From: an uncultured Anaerolineaceae bacterium | GTDB taxonomy: Bacteria > Chloroflexota > Anaerolineae > Anaerolineales > Anaerolineaceae | NCBI GenBank assembly: GCA_937890875.1 | Contig: CALAEB010000028.1 | Location: 1-5,133, forward strand | Direction of reading: 5' to 3' | Length of the DNA: 5,133 nt | Part shown: in pieces, positions 1 to 5,133 of the stretch | Position numbering within the stretch: position 1 is the first letter of the stretch | Layout: the number at the start of each line of letters is the position of its first letter | Notes under the pieces: generated by a model | Databases searched by the model: none | What the model was told of the DNA's origin: nothing | What the model saw: the letters and a program-made list of their open reading frames with translations, nothing else | Position numbers and translations under genes: made by a program

Positions 1-189
1 CTGACGGGAGGTGTCGGAAATGTCATCGGCTCGCTTTTTGGGGTATTAATTAAGGGAACGATTGAATCGTTTATTACCACGCAGGGAACGCTGTCGTCCT
101 GGTGGACAAGAATTGTGATTTCGCTTTTGCTGGCTTTCTTCATTGTCCTTCAAAGTGTGTTTGCGTCTATGAAGGATCGGCGCAGGTAA
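1..189 (+). CDS. Sugar ABC transporter permease, YjfF/RbsC type, C-terminal end only
   Basis: Frame 1 is open from the window edge to TAA at 187-189, giving the last 62 residues of a protein whose start lies outside. The tail opens with a glycine-rich LTGGVGNVIGSLFGVLIKG stretch, then has GTLSSWWTR at about residues 29-37, and ends in a hydrophobic membrane helix (about residues 38-56, IVISLLLAFFIVLQSVFAS) capped by a basic KDRRR end. This pattern is typical of the C-terminus of inner-membrane permeases of the BPD_transp_2 family that import ribose, galactofuranose and related sugars. The GTLSSWW run is most like YjfF-type subunits as I remember them. Lying directly upstream of araBAD, it is probably part of the importer that supplies L-arabinose, but the substrate cannot be read from this fragment. 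A terminator at 401-434 suggests that the transporter operon ends before araB. Confidence 0.8.
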   Translation: MTGGVGNVIGSLFGVLIKGTIESFITTQGTLSSWWTRIVISLLLAFFIVLQSVFASMKDRRR

Positions 190-400
190 ATTCTTCGGAT
201 CATTCCGGCCAGGTAAAAGCGGCACAATCGGTCCCGGCTGCGGGTGACGGTTCGCCTGAACCGCGAATCAGAACCCGGGCGGTGAACGGAAAAGATGCCT
301 GTTTCGGCGGAACCGGTTCTTGTCCCAAGGCGCTGACCGGACAGCCGGTTTTGAACGAAATTCGGAATAAAGGCTCCTTCTGAATACTGCCGATGCCCTG
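190..400 (+). other. Non-coding, hairpin-rich 3' region of the transporter transcript
   Basis: I see no convincing gene in these 211 nt, although two frames are open by chance. The stretch holds several short inverted repeats: CCCG/CGGG at 233-244 with a 4-nt loop, CGGTTC/GAACCG at 248-263 with a 4-nt loop, and a larger hairpin at 308-353. In the larger one AACCGG (311-316) pairs with CCGGTT (345-350), and TGTCC (321-325) pairs with GGACA (339-343). The larger hairpin has only TTTT within its right edge and no U-run after it, so it is not a typical terminator. The likely role is a structured 3' untranslated region between the permease stop and the terminator at 401. A 3'-derived small RNA is possible but unsupported. 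Confidence 0.45.
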
Positions 401-434
401 CCCGCAATTCGAGTTTTTGAATTGCGGGGTTTTG
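401..434 (+). terminator. Intrinsic terminator after the permease gene
   Basis: CCCGCAATTC (401-410) pairs perfectly with GAATTGCGGG (419-428) across an 8-nt loop (411-418), giving a 10-bp stem followed by GTTTT. It lies 211 nt after the permease stop and 126 nt before araB. The T-run is short, so some readthrough into araB is possible. It implies that araBAD has its own promoter between about 435 and 545. Confidence 0.8.
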
Positions 435-464
435 AATAAACGACCGGAGAACTTGTGCCGCTCT

Positions 465-480
465 CATTTTACCGAAAATG
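465..480. promoter_or_regulatory. Candidate operator palindrome upstream of araB
   Basis: CATTTT (465-470) and AAAATG (475-480) form an exact inverted repeat around a 4-nt centre (ACCG). It overlaps the weak -35 candidate of the GATAAT promoter, where a repressor could block RNA polymerase. It does not match the Bacillus AraR operator (ATTTGT half-sites around a CG centre), so the regulator is unknown. A second, imperfect palindrome (AATTG and CAATT, 512-526) lies closer to the gene. Confidence 0.4.
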
Positions 481-498
481 GGATAGGACACAGATAAT
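469..498 (+). promoter_or_regulatory. Candidate araBAD promoter
   Basis: The -10 candidate GATAAT (493-498) matches TATAAT at five of six positions. An 18-nt spacer leads back to a poor -35, TTACCG (469-474). A weak -35 suggests dependence on an activator or a loose match. An alternative pair is TTGTAG (499-504) with AATTAT (523-528), also with an 18-nt spacer. The transcript must start somewhere between the terminator at 401-434 and the ribosome-binding site at 545-550, but the exact site is not certain. Confidence 0.35.
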
Positions 499-554
499 TT
501 GTAGGAATCCGAATTGCCGGACAATTATCAAATATACGAATAACGAGGGATTGA

Positions 555-2225
555 ATGAAGAAATATACCATTGGGGTTGATTTTGGTACTTTATCAGGCC
601 GCGCGGTGCTGGTGGACGTCTCCAGCGGTGAAGAATTGGCTGACAGTGTTTTTGATTATCCGCATGCGGTGATGGATGAGACGCTGCCGGACGGGACAAA
701 ACTGGGAGTGGACTGGGCGCTCCAGCATCCACAGGATTATCTGGATGTGTTTTATCACACAATTCCTGCGTTGTTCGAGCAGAGCGGGGTTGACCCGGCC
801 GATATTATCGGCGTCGGGATCGATTTTACTGCCTGTACTTTTATGCCGGTGAAAAAAGATGGGACACCGTTATGTTTTCTGGATACGTTCCGCTCCAATC
901 CCAACGCATATGTGAAGTTGTGGAAACATCATGCGGCGCAGGATAAGGCGAATCTGCTGAATGAGCTGGCGGAGAAGATGGATGAGACATGGCTTGACCG
1001 TTACGGCGGGAAGATTTCATCCGAATGGGAAGTTCCGAAAGTCATGCAGATTGTGGATGAAGCGCCGGAAGTTTACGCGGCGACCGATTATTTTATGGAA
1101 GCTGCGGATTGGGTGATCTGGGCTTTGACCGGCAAGATTACCCGCAACAATTGTACGGCCGGCTATAAAGGGATCTGGAGCCCGCGGGAAGGTTATCCGG
1201 CGAATGCGTTTTTCAAAGCGCTGGATCCGCGGTTGGAACACTATGTCCAGGACAAGCTTGATTATCCCATTGTGCAGCTGGCAAGCCGTGCCGGCGGGAT
1301 CACCGCTGAGATGGCGTCCAAAACCGGTCTGCTGGAAGGGACGGCCGTTGCCGCGGCGAATGTCGACGCGCACGTGACGATTCCCGCGGTAAAAATTGTC
1401 GAACCGGGGAAGATTCTGGCGATCATTGGCACGTCTACCTGTCATATTCTGCTGGGAGAATCAGAACAGCCGGTGCCTGGCATGTGCGGTGTGGTGGAAG
1501 ATGGGGTTTATCCCGGATTCTTTGCCTATGAAGCCGGGCAGAGCTGTGTCGGCGACCATTTCGCCTGGTTTGTGGAAAACTGCTGCCCGGCAGCTTATTT
1601 TGCGGAAGCCAGACAGCTGGGGCTGAATATTCATGATTATCTGACACAAAAGGCTGAAAAGTTAGTCCCCGGAGAGAGCGGACTGCTCGCTTTGGACTGG
1701 TGGAATGGCAACCGCTCGGTTCTGGTGGATGTGGATCTGACCGGGCTGATCCTCGGCATGACGCTGCAAACAAAACCGGAGGAGATCTACCGTGCACTGA
1801 TCGAGGCGACCGCTTTCGGTACCCGAAAAATTATTGAGGCTTTCGTTGAGGGCGGCGTCCCGGTGGATGAGTTTTACGCATCCGGCGGTATCTCCCAAAA
1901 GAATCCGATGATGATGCAGATCTATTCGGATGTGACCGGGCTGCCGATCCGGATTGCCGGTTCCACCCAGGGTCCCGCGCTCGGAAGCGCCATTTATGCC
2001 GCTGTGGCTGCCGGAAAAGAAGCCGGCGGATATGATGATATTTTCCGGGCGGCAACAACGATGGGGAAACTGGACGATACCGTATATCAACCGGATCCGA
2101 AGAACCAGGCTGTTTACGATAAGCTTTATGCCGAATACAGCGCGCTGCATGATTATTTTGGCCGCGGCGAAAATGATGTCATGAAACGTTTGAAAGCTAT
2201 CAAAAAAGATGTAAAAGAAGGTTAA
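555..2225 (+). CDS. araB: Ribulokinase
   Basis: This cytoplasmic kinase of the FGGY family phosphorylates L-ribulose with ATP to L-ribulose 5-phosphate, the second step of L-arabinose breakdown. The 556 residues are the normal length for bacterial AraB. The N-terminal half opens with the phosphate-binding turn around D9-F10-G11-T12 and carries DFTACTF (residues 90-96). Residues that bind L-ribulose in the B. halodurans enzyme, as I recall them (Ala96, Lys208, Asp274, Glu329), appear here at A93, K205 (AGYKG), D271 (NVDAH) and E326 (YEAGQS), all with the same offset of three. The second phosphate loop GTSTCH lies at 292-297, and the ATP-side ASGGISQKN motif at 442-450. The start is ATG 555, with GAGG (545-548) six nt upstream. 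It is the first gene of a three-gene operon; araA begins 7 nt after its stop. I see no truncation or missing key residue. Confidence 0.97.
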   Translation: MKKYTIGVDFGTLSGRAVLVDVSSGEELADSVFDYPHAVMDETLPDGTKLGVDWALQHPQDYLDVFYHTIPALFEQSGVDPADIIGVGIDFTACTFMPVKKDGTPLCFLDTFRSNPNAYVKLWKHHAAQDKANLLNELAEKMDETWLDRYGGKISSEWEVPKVMQIVDEAPEVYAATDYFMEAADWVIWALTGKITRNNCTAGYKGIWSPREGYPANAFFKALDPRLEHYVQDKLDYPIVQLASRAGGITAEMASKTGLLEGTAVAAANVDAHVTIPAVKIVEPGKILAIIGTSTCHILLGESEQPVPGMCGVVEDGVYPGFFAYEAGQSCVGDHFAWFVENCCPAAYFAEARQLGLNIHDYLTQKAEKLVPGESGLLALDWWNGNRSVLVDVDLTGLILGMTLQTKPEEIYRALIEATAFGTRKIIEAFVEGGVPVDEFYASGGISQKNPMMMQIYSDVTGLPIRIAGSTQGPALGSAIYAAVAAGKEAGGYDDIFRAATTMGKLDDTVYQPDPKNQAVYDKLYAEYSALHDYFGRGENDVMKRLKAIKKDVKEG

Positions 2226-2232
2226 ATGAACT

Positions 2233-3711
2233 ATGTCCAATTTAACGAAAAATGAATTCTGGTTTATTGTCGGCTCCCAGTTTCTGTACGGGCCGGAGGT
2301 GTTGGAGACGATCGAAAAACGGGCGGCTGAAATGGCGGAGGTCTTAAGCCAAAGCCCGGTAATTCCATGCAAAATTGTATATAAGGTTACCGCGAAGACG
2401 CCTGATGAAATCACGCAGGTCGTGAAAGACGCGAACTATGATGATACCTGCGCCGGGGTTATCACCTGGATGCATACGTTCTCCCCTTCCAAGATGTGGA
2501 TCAACGGGCTTGCGCTGCTGCAAAAGCCTTATCTGCACCTGCATACCCAATATAACCGCAATATTCCGAATCTTGAGATCAATATGGATTTCATGAATCT
2601 GAATCAGTCGGCCCACGGCGACCGCGAACACGGGTTTATTGGTGCGCGCATGCGCTTGGCGCGGAAAATTGTGGTGGGGTATTGGCAGGATCAGAACGTG
2701 CAGGAGCATATCGGCAGCTGGATGCGCTCGGCGATCGGTACTAAAGCGAGCCGGGATCTGAAGGTGGTGCGCTTCGGCGATAACATGCGCAATGTCGCGG
2801 TGACCGAAGGGGATAAAGTCGAAGTCCAGATAAAACTTGGCTGGCAGGTGAACACATGGGGTACCGGCGATCTGGTCACGGAGCTTGAAAAAGTGACCGT
2901 GGCCGAAATCGATGCGCTGTTGGATGAATACCGGCAGAAATACACGGTTGCGACCGATAACATCGATTCGATCCGTTATCAGGCACGGGAAGAAATCGCC
3001 ATCAAACGTATCCTGGACCGGGAAGGCGCCCGGGCGTTTACCAATACGTTCGAAGATCTGTTCGAGATGGATCAGCTCCCCGGCCTTTCGACTCAGCGCC
3101 TGCTGGAAATGGGGTATGGTTACGGCGGTGAAGGCGATTGGAAGGTTTCCGCGATGACATCCGTTGTGAAGCAGATGACGGAAGGCCTTCCCGGCGGAAC
3201 AACTTTCATGGAAGATTATACCTATGATCTCGAGCCGGGCAAAGAATTGTCGCTGGGCGCGCATATGTTGGAAGTGTGCCCATCTGTCGCGACAGATCGT
3301 CCGAGGATTGAGGTTCATCCGCTCGGGATCGGCGGGAAGAACGACCCGGCCCGGCTGGTGTTTGAAGGGCATCCCGGCAACGCAATTGTGATCTCACTGG
3401 TGGATATGGGCGGACGGCTCCGGCTGATCGTTCAGGATGTTGAGGCTGTAAAACCGATCTATGACATGCCGAATTTGCCGGTCGCCCGGATTATGTGGAA
3501 GGCAATGCCGGATCTGCTGACTGGCGCCCATTGCTGGATCCTGGCCGGAGGCGCGCATCATACGGTCTTCAGCTATGCGGCCACGGCTGAAATGATGGAG
3601 GACTGGGCGGAAATGATGGGAATAGAATTTGTTCATATCACCAAAGACACCACTGTTGAAAGCCTGAAACAGCAGCTTTTCCTGGCGGATTTGGCCTGGA
3701 AGTTAAGATAA
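2233..3711 (+). CDS. araA: L-arabinose isomerase
   Basis: This cytoplasmic, Mn2+-dependent enzyme interconverts L-arabinose and L-ribulose, the first catabolic step. The 492 residues match the family length (about 470-500). The N-terminus has the characteristic FWFIVGSQFLYGPE run (residues 9-22). The four metal/catalytic residues of E. coli AraA (Glu306, Glu333, His350, His450) correspond to E300 in GGEGDWK, E327 in FMEDYTY, H344 in GAHMLEV, and one of H442/H443 in GGAHHTVFS. The first three keep the E. coli spacing exactly. The start is ATG 2233; GAAGG (2217-2221) is the Shine-Dalgarno sequence, lies inside the end of araB, and is 11 nt away, which is slightly long. Translation is probably coupled to araB. 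An ATG at 2226 is in another frame and stops after nine codons. araD follows after 9 nt. Confidence 0.98.
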   Translation: MSNLTKNEFWFIVGSQFLYGPEVLETIEKRAAEMAEVLSQSPVIPCKIVYKVTAKTPDEITQVVKDANYDDTCAGVITWMHTFSPSKMWINGLALLQKPYLHLHTQYNRNIPNLEINMDFMNLNQSAHGDREHGFIGARMRLARKIVVGYWQDQNVQEHIGSWMRSAIGTKASRDLKVVRFGDNMRNVAVTEGDKVEVQIKLGWQVNTWGTGDLVTELEKVTVAEIDALLDEYRQKYTVATDNIDSIRYQAREEIAIKRILDREGARAFTNTFEDLFEMDQLPGLSTQRLLEMGYGYGGEGDWKVSAMTSVVKQMTEGLPGGTTFMEDYTYDLEPGKELSLGAHMLEVCPSVATDRPRIEVHPLGIGGKNDPARLVFEGHPGNAIVISLVDMGGRLRLIVQDVEAVKPIYDMPNLPVARIMWKAMPDLLTGAHCWILAGGAHHTVFSYAATAEMMEDWAEMMGIEFVHITKDTTVESLKQQLFLADLAWKLR

Positions 3712-3720
3712 GGTGCACTG

Positions 3721-4425
3721 ATGCTATCCTCTCTGAAAGAAACTGTCTGCACGGCGAATTTACTGCTGCCAAAATACAATCTGGTGACTTTTACCTGGGG
3801 AAATGTCTCCGGGATCGACCGGGAGCGCGGACTGGTGGTGATCAAGCCGTCCGGAGTTGAATATGACGGGATGGGACCGGAGGATATGGTTGTGGTTGAC
3901 TTGGAGACCGGGAAAAAGGTTGAAGGCACCCTGAATTATTCGACGGATACGGCGACCCATCTCCAGCTGTACCGGACTTATCCCGAAATCGGCGGAGTCG
4001 TTCACACACATAGCCGCTGGGCGACGATCTTTGCGCAGTCCGGCCGCGGGATCCCGGCGCTCGGGACGACTCATGCGGACACTTTTTACGGCGAGATCCC
4101 GTGCACACGGCGGATGACCCCGGATGAAATTTCCGGTGAGCCCGGATGGTATGAACTGAAAACCGGGGATGTTATCATCGAACGGTTCCGGGAGATCCCG
4201 GTGATGAGTATCCCGGGGGTTCTGGTCCACAGCCATGGGCCGTTTACCTGGGGGCATGATCCTTCGGAAGCGGTCCACAACAGCGTGGTTCTGGAAGAAG
4301 TGGCATTTATGGCCTGGCACAACCTTGCCTTGTCCGGCAGCATGATCGAGCCGATGCAACAGGAATTGCTGGACAAACATTTTCTGCGGAAACACGGGAA
4401 GGATGCGTATTATGGACAGAAGTAA
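3721..4425 (+). CDS. araD: L-ribulose-5-phosphate 4-epimerase
   Basis: This cytoplasmic class II aldolase-family enzyme uses Zn2+ to epimerise L-ribulose 5-phosphate at C4, giving D-xylulose 5-phosphate and linking arabinose to the pentose-phosphate or phosphoketolase route. At 234 residues it is close to E. coli AraD (231). Visible motifs are WGNVS (26-30) and KPSG (42-45) for phosphate binding, D76 in STDT, zinc ligands H95 and H97 in VHTHS, D120 in THAD, the third zinc ligand H172 in HSHGPF (H171 in E. coli), and the C-terminal catalytic tyrosine Y231 in YYGQ. The start is ATG 3721; AAGG (3710-3713) overlaps the araA stop codon and lies 7 nt upstream. The related UlaF/SgaE epimerases are a possible alternative from sequence alone, but the araBA context makes AraD nearly certain. 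Confidence 0.97.
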   Translation: MLSSLKETVCTANLLLPKYNLVTFTWGNVSGIDRERGLVVIKPSGVEYDGMGPEDMVVVDLETGKKVEGTLNYSTDTATHLQLYRTYPEIGGVVHTHSRWATIFAQSGRGIPALGTTHADTFYGEIPCTRRMTPDEISGEPGWYELKTGDVIIERFREIPVMSIPGVLVHSHGPFTWGHDPSEAVHNSVVLEEVAFMAWHNLALSGSMIEPMQQELLDKHFLRKHGKDAYYGQK

Positions 4426-4471
4426 CCCCGCCGTTTTACCGCGTTTGGCTTGAATTTTTATAAAAAGGATA

Positions 4472-4522
4472 TCCGGCCGCTTTTATTTTCCTTGTAGGAG
4501 TAATAAAAACGGCCGGAATTTT
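4472..4522 (+). terminator. Long hairpin terminator of the araBAD operon
   Basis: The left arm 4472-4487 (core CCGGCCG then CTTTTATT) pairs with 4502-4517 (AATAAAA then ACGGCCGG), leaving one C-A mismatch at 4480/4509. Inside the loop TCCT (4489-4492) pairs again with AGGA (4496-4499) around TGT, extending the rod. The tail AATTTTA is a modest U-run. The hairpin lies 47 nt after the araD stop, and together with the terminator at 401 it delimits a self-contained araBAD unit. Confidence 0.78.
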
Positions 4523-4562
4523 AACAGAATTTGGCATATGAAGTTCTTTTTGACACCCCACT

Positions 4563-4636
4563 AAATTTTGCATGCCTGCAATCTTATTGCCGCTTGAAAA
4601 GATATCAAAACGCTGTCATATTTTAAAATTTTGCAT
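4563..4636. repeat. Pair of 11-bp direct repeats, 63 bp apart, with a palindrome between
   Basis: AAATTTTGCAT occurs at 4563-4573 and again, exactly, at 4626-4636. The 63-bp offset is close to six helical turns. Between them is GCAAT-CTT-ATTGC (4578-4590), a perfect inverted repeat with a 3-nt centre. The repeats bracket one candidate promoter (4594-4622), and the second copy ends just before the -35 of another (4638). They could be binding sites for a regulator of the metN leader, but A/T-rich repeats also arise by chance. Confidence 0.4.
4594..4622 (+). promoter_or_regulatory. Candidate promoter P1 of the metN leader
   Basis: TTGAAA (4594-4599, five of six consensus) is followed by a 17-nt spacer and CATATT (4617-4622, four of six). 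TG at 4614-4615 gives an extended -10. Transcription would begin near 4629. A perfect TTGACA at 4550-4555 lies further upstream but has no acceptable -10 at the right distance. Confidence 0.45.
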
Positions 4637-4637
4637 C

Positions 4638-4666
4638 TTGACCGGGTGTGAAAATCCGAATACACT
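4638..4666 (+). promoter_or_regulatory. Candidate promoter P2 of the metN leader
   Basis: TTGACC (4638-4643, five of six consensus) is separated by exactly 17 nt from TACACT (4661-4666, four of six). The expected start, about seven nt downstream, falls at or near 4673, which is also the A of the ATG of the small reading frame described below. The leader RNA would then run about 155 nt to the terminator at 4794-4828. Confidence 0.5.
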
Positions 4667-4672
4667 ATACAT

Positions 4673-4774
4673 ATGTTGAATTATTCGAGAAACAGGTACG
4701 GAATGTTGATGTCCAGCCGCCGGATGGGGCGGTCGTCGAGCTTTGCGTATCTACAATCGGTTTTTATTGATTAA
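4673..4774 (+). CDS. Possible 33-residue Met-containing leader peptide
   Basis: An ATG at 4673 opens 33 codons ending in TAA at 4772-4774. I recognise no family. The peptide has four Met (positions 1, 11, 13, 18), five Arg and seven Ser, with GMLM at 10-13 and RRMGR at 16-20. There is no Shine-Dalgarno sequence ahead of 4673. If promoter P2 is used, the transcript would start at or next to the ATG, making the message leaderless. A shorter start at ATG 4703 has a weak AGG six nt upstream. It sits just before a terminator/antiterminator pair and a methionine-type transporter gene, where a leader peptide would make sense. A chance reading frame in a structured leader is equally possible. Confidence 0.3.
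   Translation: MLNYSRNRYGMLMSSRRMGRSSSFAYLQSVFID
4717..4732 (+). other. GC-rich hairpin in the metN leader RNA
   Basis: CCGCC (4717-4721) pairs with GGCGG (4728-4732) across a 6-nt loop, with a possible G-U extension at 4716/4733. It stands out as a GC-rich patch within an otherwise A/T-rich leader and ends six nt before the antiterminator strand at 4738. It contains the fourth Met codon (4724-4726) of the small reading frame in its loop. Confidence 0.5.
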
Positions 4775-4800
4775 TATTCTCCTGATGATTCGTGAGGCTC
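4738..4800 (+). promoter_or_regulatory. Candidate antiterminator helix of the metN leader
   Basis: GAGCTTTGCG (4738-4747) pairs without a break with CGTGAGGCTC (4791-4800): seven Watson-Crick pairs and three G-U pairs. After one U-U mismatch, ATC (4749-4751) and GAT (4787-4789) add three more. The right strand takes up seven bases (4794-4800) of the terminator's left arm, so the two structures exclude each other. This is the hallmark of a transcription attenuator. What switches it is not visible: I find neither the S-box core nor the T-box TGGNACCGCG motif. Confidence 0.5.
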
Positions 4801-4828
4801 TTTTCGTATAAAAGAGCCTCTTTTTTTT
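4794..4828 (+). terminator. Strong intrinsic terminator in the metN leader
   Basis: GAGGCTCTTTT (4794-4804) pairs perfectly with AAAAGAGCCTC (4810-4820) around the 5-nt loop CGTAT, followed by eight T (4821-4828). It is a textbook rho-independent terminator working on the + strand only. It lies just 58 nt before the GTG of the metN-like gene, so it either ends a short upstream RNA or serves as an attenuator of that gene. The competing helix at 4738-4800 favours the second reading. Confidence 0.93.
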
Positions 4829-4850
4829 GATAGTAATCAATGCCGATCGG

Positions 4851-4883
4851 ATTCTTCAACCGATAAAATTTTCGGAGAAGAAT
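4851..4883 (+). promoter_or_regulatory. Hairpin that buries the metN ribosome-binding site
   Basis: ATTCTTC (4851-4857) pairs with GAAGAAT (4877-4883), and CCGA (4860-4863) pairs with TCGG (4872-4875), with a small internal loop (AA against A) and two more A-T pairs near the tip. The right side contains the Shine-Dalgarno sequence GGAG (4874-4877), and the stem ends three nt before the GTG start. The folded form would hinder translation. CCGATCGG (4843-4850) just upstream offers alternative partners for the same CCGA and TCGG segments, so a second conformation is possible. Confidence 0.55.
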
Positions 4884-4886
4884 GAA

Positions 4887-5133
4887 GTGATAAAGATCCA
4901 GAATTTGTATAAGGTTTTCAATACGGAAAGTGGGCATTTTCAGGCTTTGGAAGATGTTTCACTCCATGTGGAAGCCGAAGATATTTATGGAATCATCGGG
5001 ATGAGCGGCGCAGGAAAAAGCACATTGGTCCGTTGCATCAATTTGCTGGAAGAACCGACTTATGGCGAAATTACGATCGAAGGAAAATGTGTCTTTCGGA
5101 GACTAAAAAGTGGAGCGGGAGTGAATCAGGACC
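4887..5133 (+). CDS. metN: Methionine-type ABC transporter ATP-binding protein, N-terminal part
   Basis: This is the cytoplasmic ATPase subunit of an importer. The frame is open from GTG 4887 to the window edge (82 codons seen; MetN proteins are usually about 330-350). The Walker A motif GMSGAGKS is at residues 38-45. The run from there, STLVRCINLLEEPTYGEI at 45-62, is the pattern I associate with MetN, where INxLExPT.G follows the P-loop; ALEDVSL at 20-26 precedes it as in that family. Walker B, the signature motif and the methionine-binding C-terminal domain lie outside the window, so the substrate is inferred. The start is GTG because the nearby ATG at 4882 is followed at once by TGA; GGAG (4874-4877) is 9 nt upstream. 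Expected partners metI and metQ would lie downstream. Expression is probably controlled by the leader structures at 4638-4883. Confidence 0.82.
   Translation, partial: MIKIQNLYKVFNTESGHFQALEDVSLHVEAEDIYGIIGMSGAGKSTLVRCINLLEEPTYGEITIEGKCVFRRLKSGAGVNQD

Noticed and set aside
102..383. Open frame of 93 codons on the + strand, overlapping the permease end
   Set aside because: It lies in a different frame over the clear permease tail, has no Shine-Dalgarno sequence, shows low-complexity composition and matches no family I know. The open stretch after 190 is chance.
150..524. Open frame of 124 codons on the - strand
   Set aside because: It runs through the terminator hairpin at 401-434 and the araB control region, has arginine-rich shadow-like composition and no recognisable domain.
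494..528. AraR operator in the araB leader (ATTTGT at 497-502 and ACAATT at 521-526)
   Set aside because: The half-sites are 18 nt apart rather than adjacent around a CG centre, and one half has a mismatch, so it is not an AraR box of the Bacillus type.
2226..2255. ATG immediately after the araB stop
   Set aside because: It gives only nine codons before TGA and is out of frame with araA; the real araA start is 2233.
2344..3372. Long open frame (342 codons) on the - strand inside araA, and a similar one (250 codons) at 1662-2414
   Set aside because: Both are antisense to well-supported enzymes with intact motifs. Their composition (many His, Arg, Pro, Phe) is typical of codon-bias shadows.
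4550..4555. Perfect TTGACA as a -35 element
   Set aside because: No acceptable -10 lies 16-18 nt downstream (TGCCTG is found there), so the better-spaced pairs at 4594-4622 and 4638-4666 were preferred.
4673..4828. S-box (SAM-I) riboswitch or T-box leader upstream of metN
   Set aside because: Neither the conserved S-box core nor the T-box TGGNACCGCG motif can be found, although the terminator position would fit.

Overview
The window carries a complete L-arabinose catabolic operon, araB-araA-araD, on the + strand. It is flanked by the last 62 codons of a sugar ABC-transporter permease at the left edge and by the first 82 codons of a MetN-type (methionine) ABC-transporter ATPase at the right edge. 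Every supported gene reads left to right. The base composition is roughly balanced, the proteins resemble those of Bacillus-type relatives (AraB closely matches the Bacillus halodurans ribulokinase as I remember it), and the main genes have clear Shine-Dalgarno sequences. This points to an anaerobic or facultative Bacillota-like bacterium, but the sequence does not settle the phylum.

Layout. 1-189: end of a YjfF/RbsC-type permease. 190-434: a non-coding, hairpin-rich stretch ending in a clean intrinsic terminator. 435-554: the araB promoter/operator region, with an exact 16-bp palindrome overlapping a candidate -35. 555-4425: araB, araA and araD with gaps of only 7 and 9 nt, so surely one transcript with coupled translation. 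4472-4522: the operon terminator, a long hairpin. 4523-4886: a 360-nt leader region for the metN-like gene, which starts with GTG at 4887 and runs off the window.

How the genes work together. The permease probably belongs to a pentose or furanose importer. AraA converts L-arabinose to L-ribulose, AraB phosphorylates it to L-ribulose 5-phosphate, and AraD epimerises that to D-xylulose 5-phosphate for the pentose-phosphate or phosphoketolase route. All expected catalytic and metal-binding residues are present in the three enzymes. No regulator gene (araR or araC) lies in the window.

The most interesting part is the metN leader. Two candidate promoters are followed by a 33-codon reading frame with four Met codons, a 10-bp antiterminator helix that competes for the left arm of a strong intrinsic terminator, and a hairpin that buries the Shine-Dalgarno sequence of metN. 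The geometry would fit attenuation by a methionine-rich leader peptide, or an unrecognised riboswitch. I recognise no S-box or T-box motif here. This is an inference from base pairing worked out by hand.
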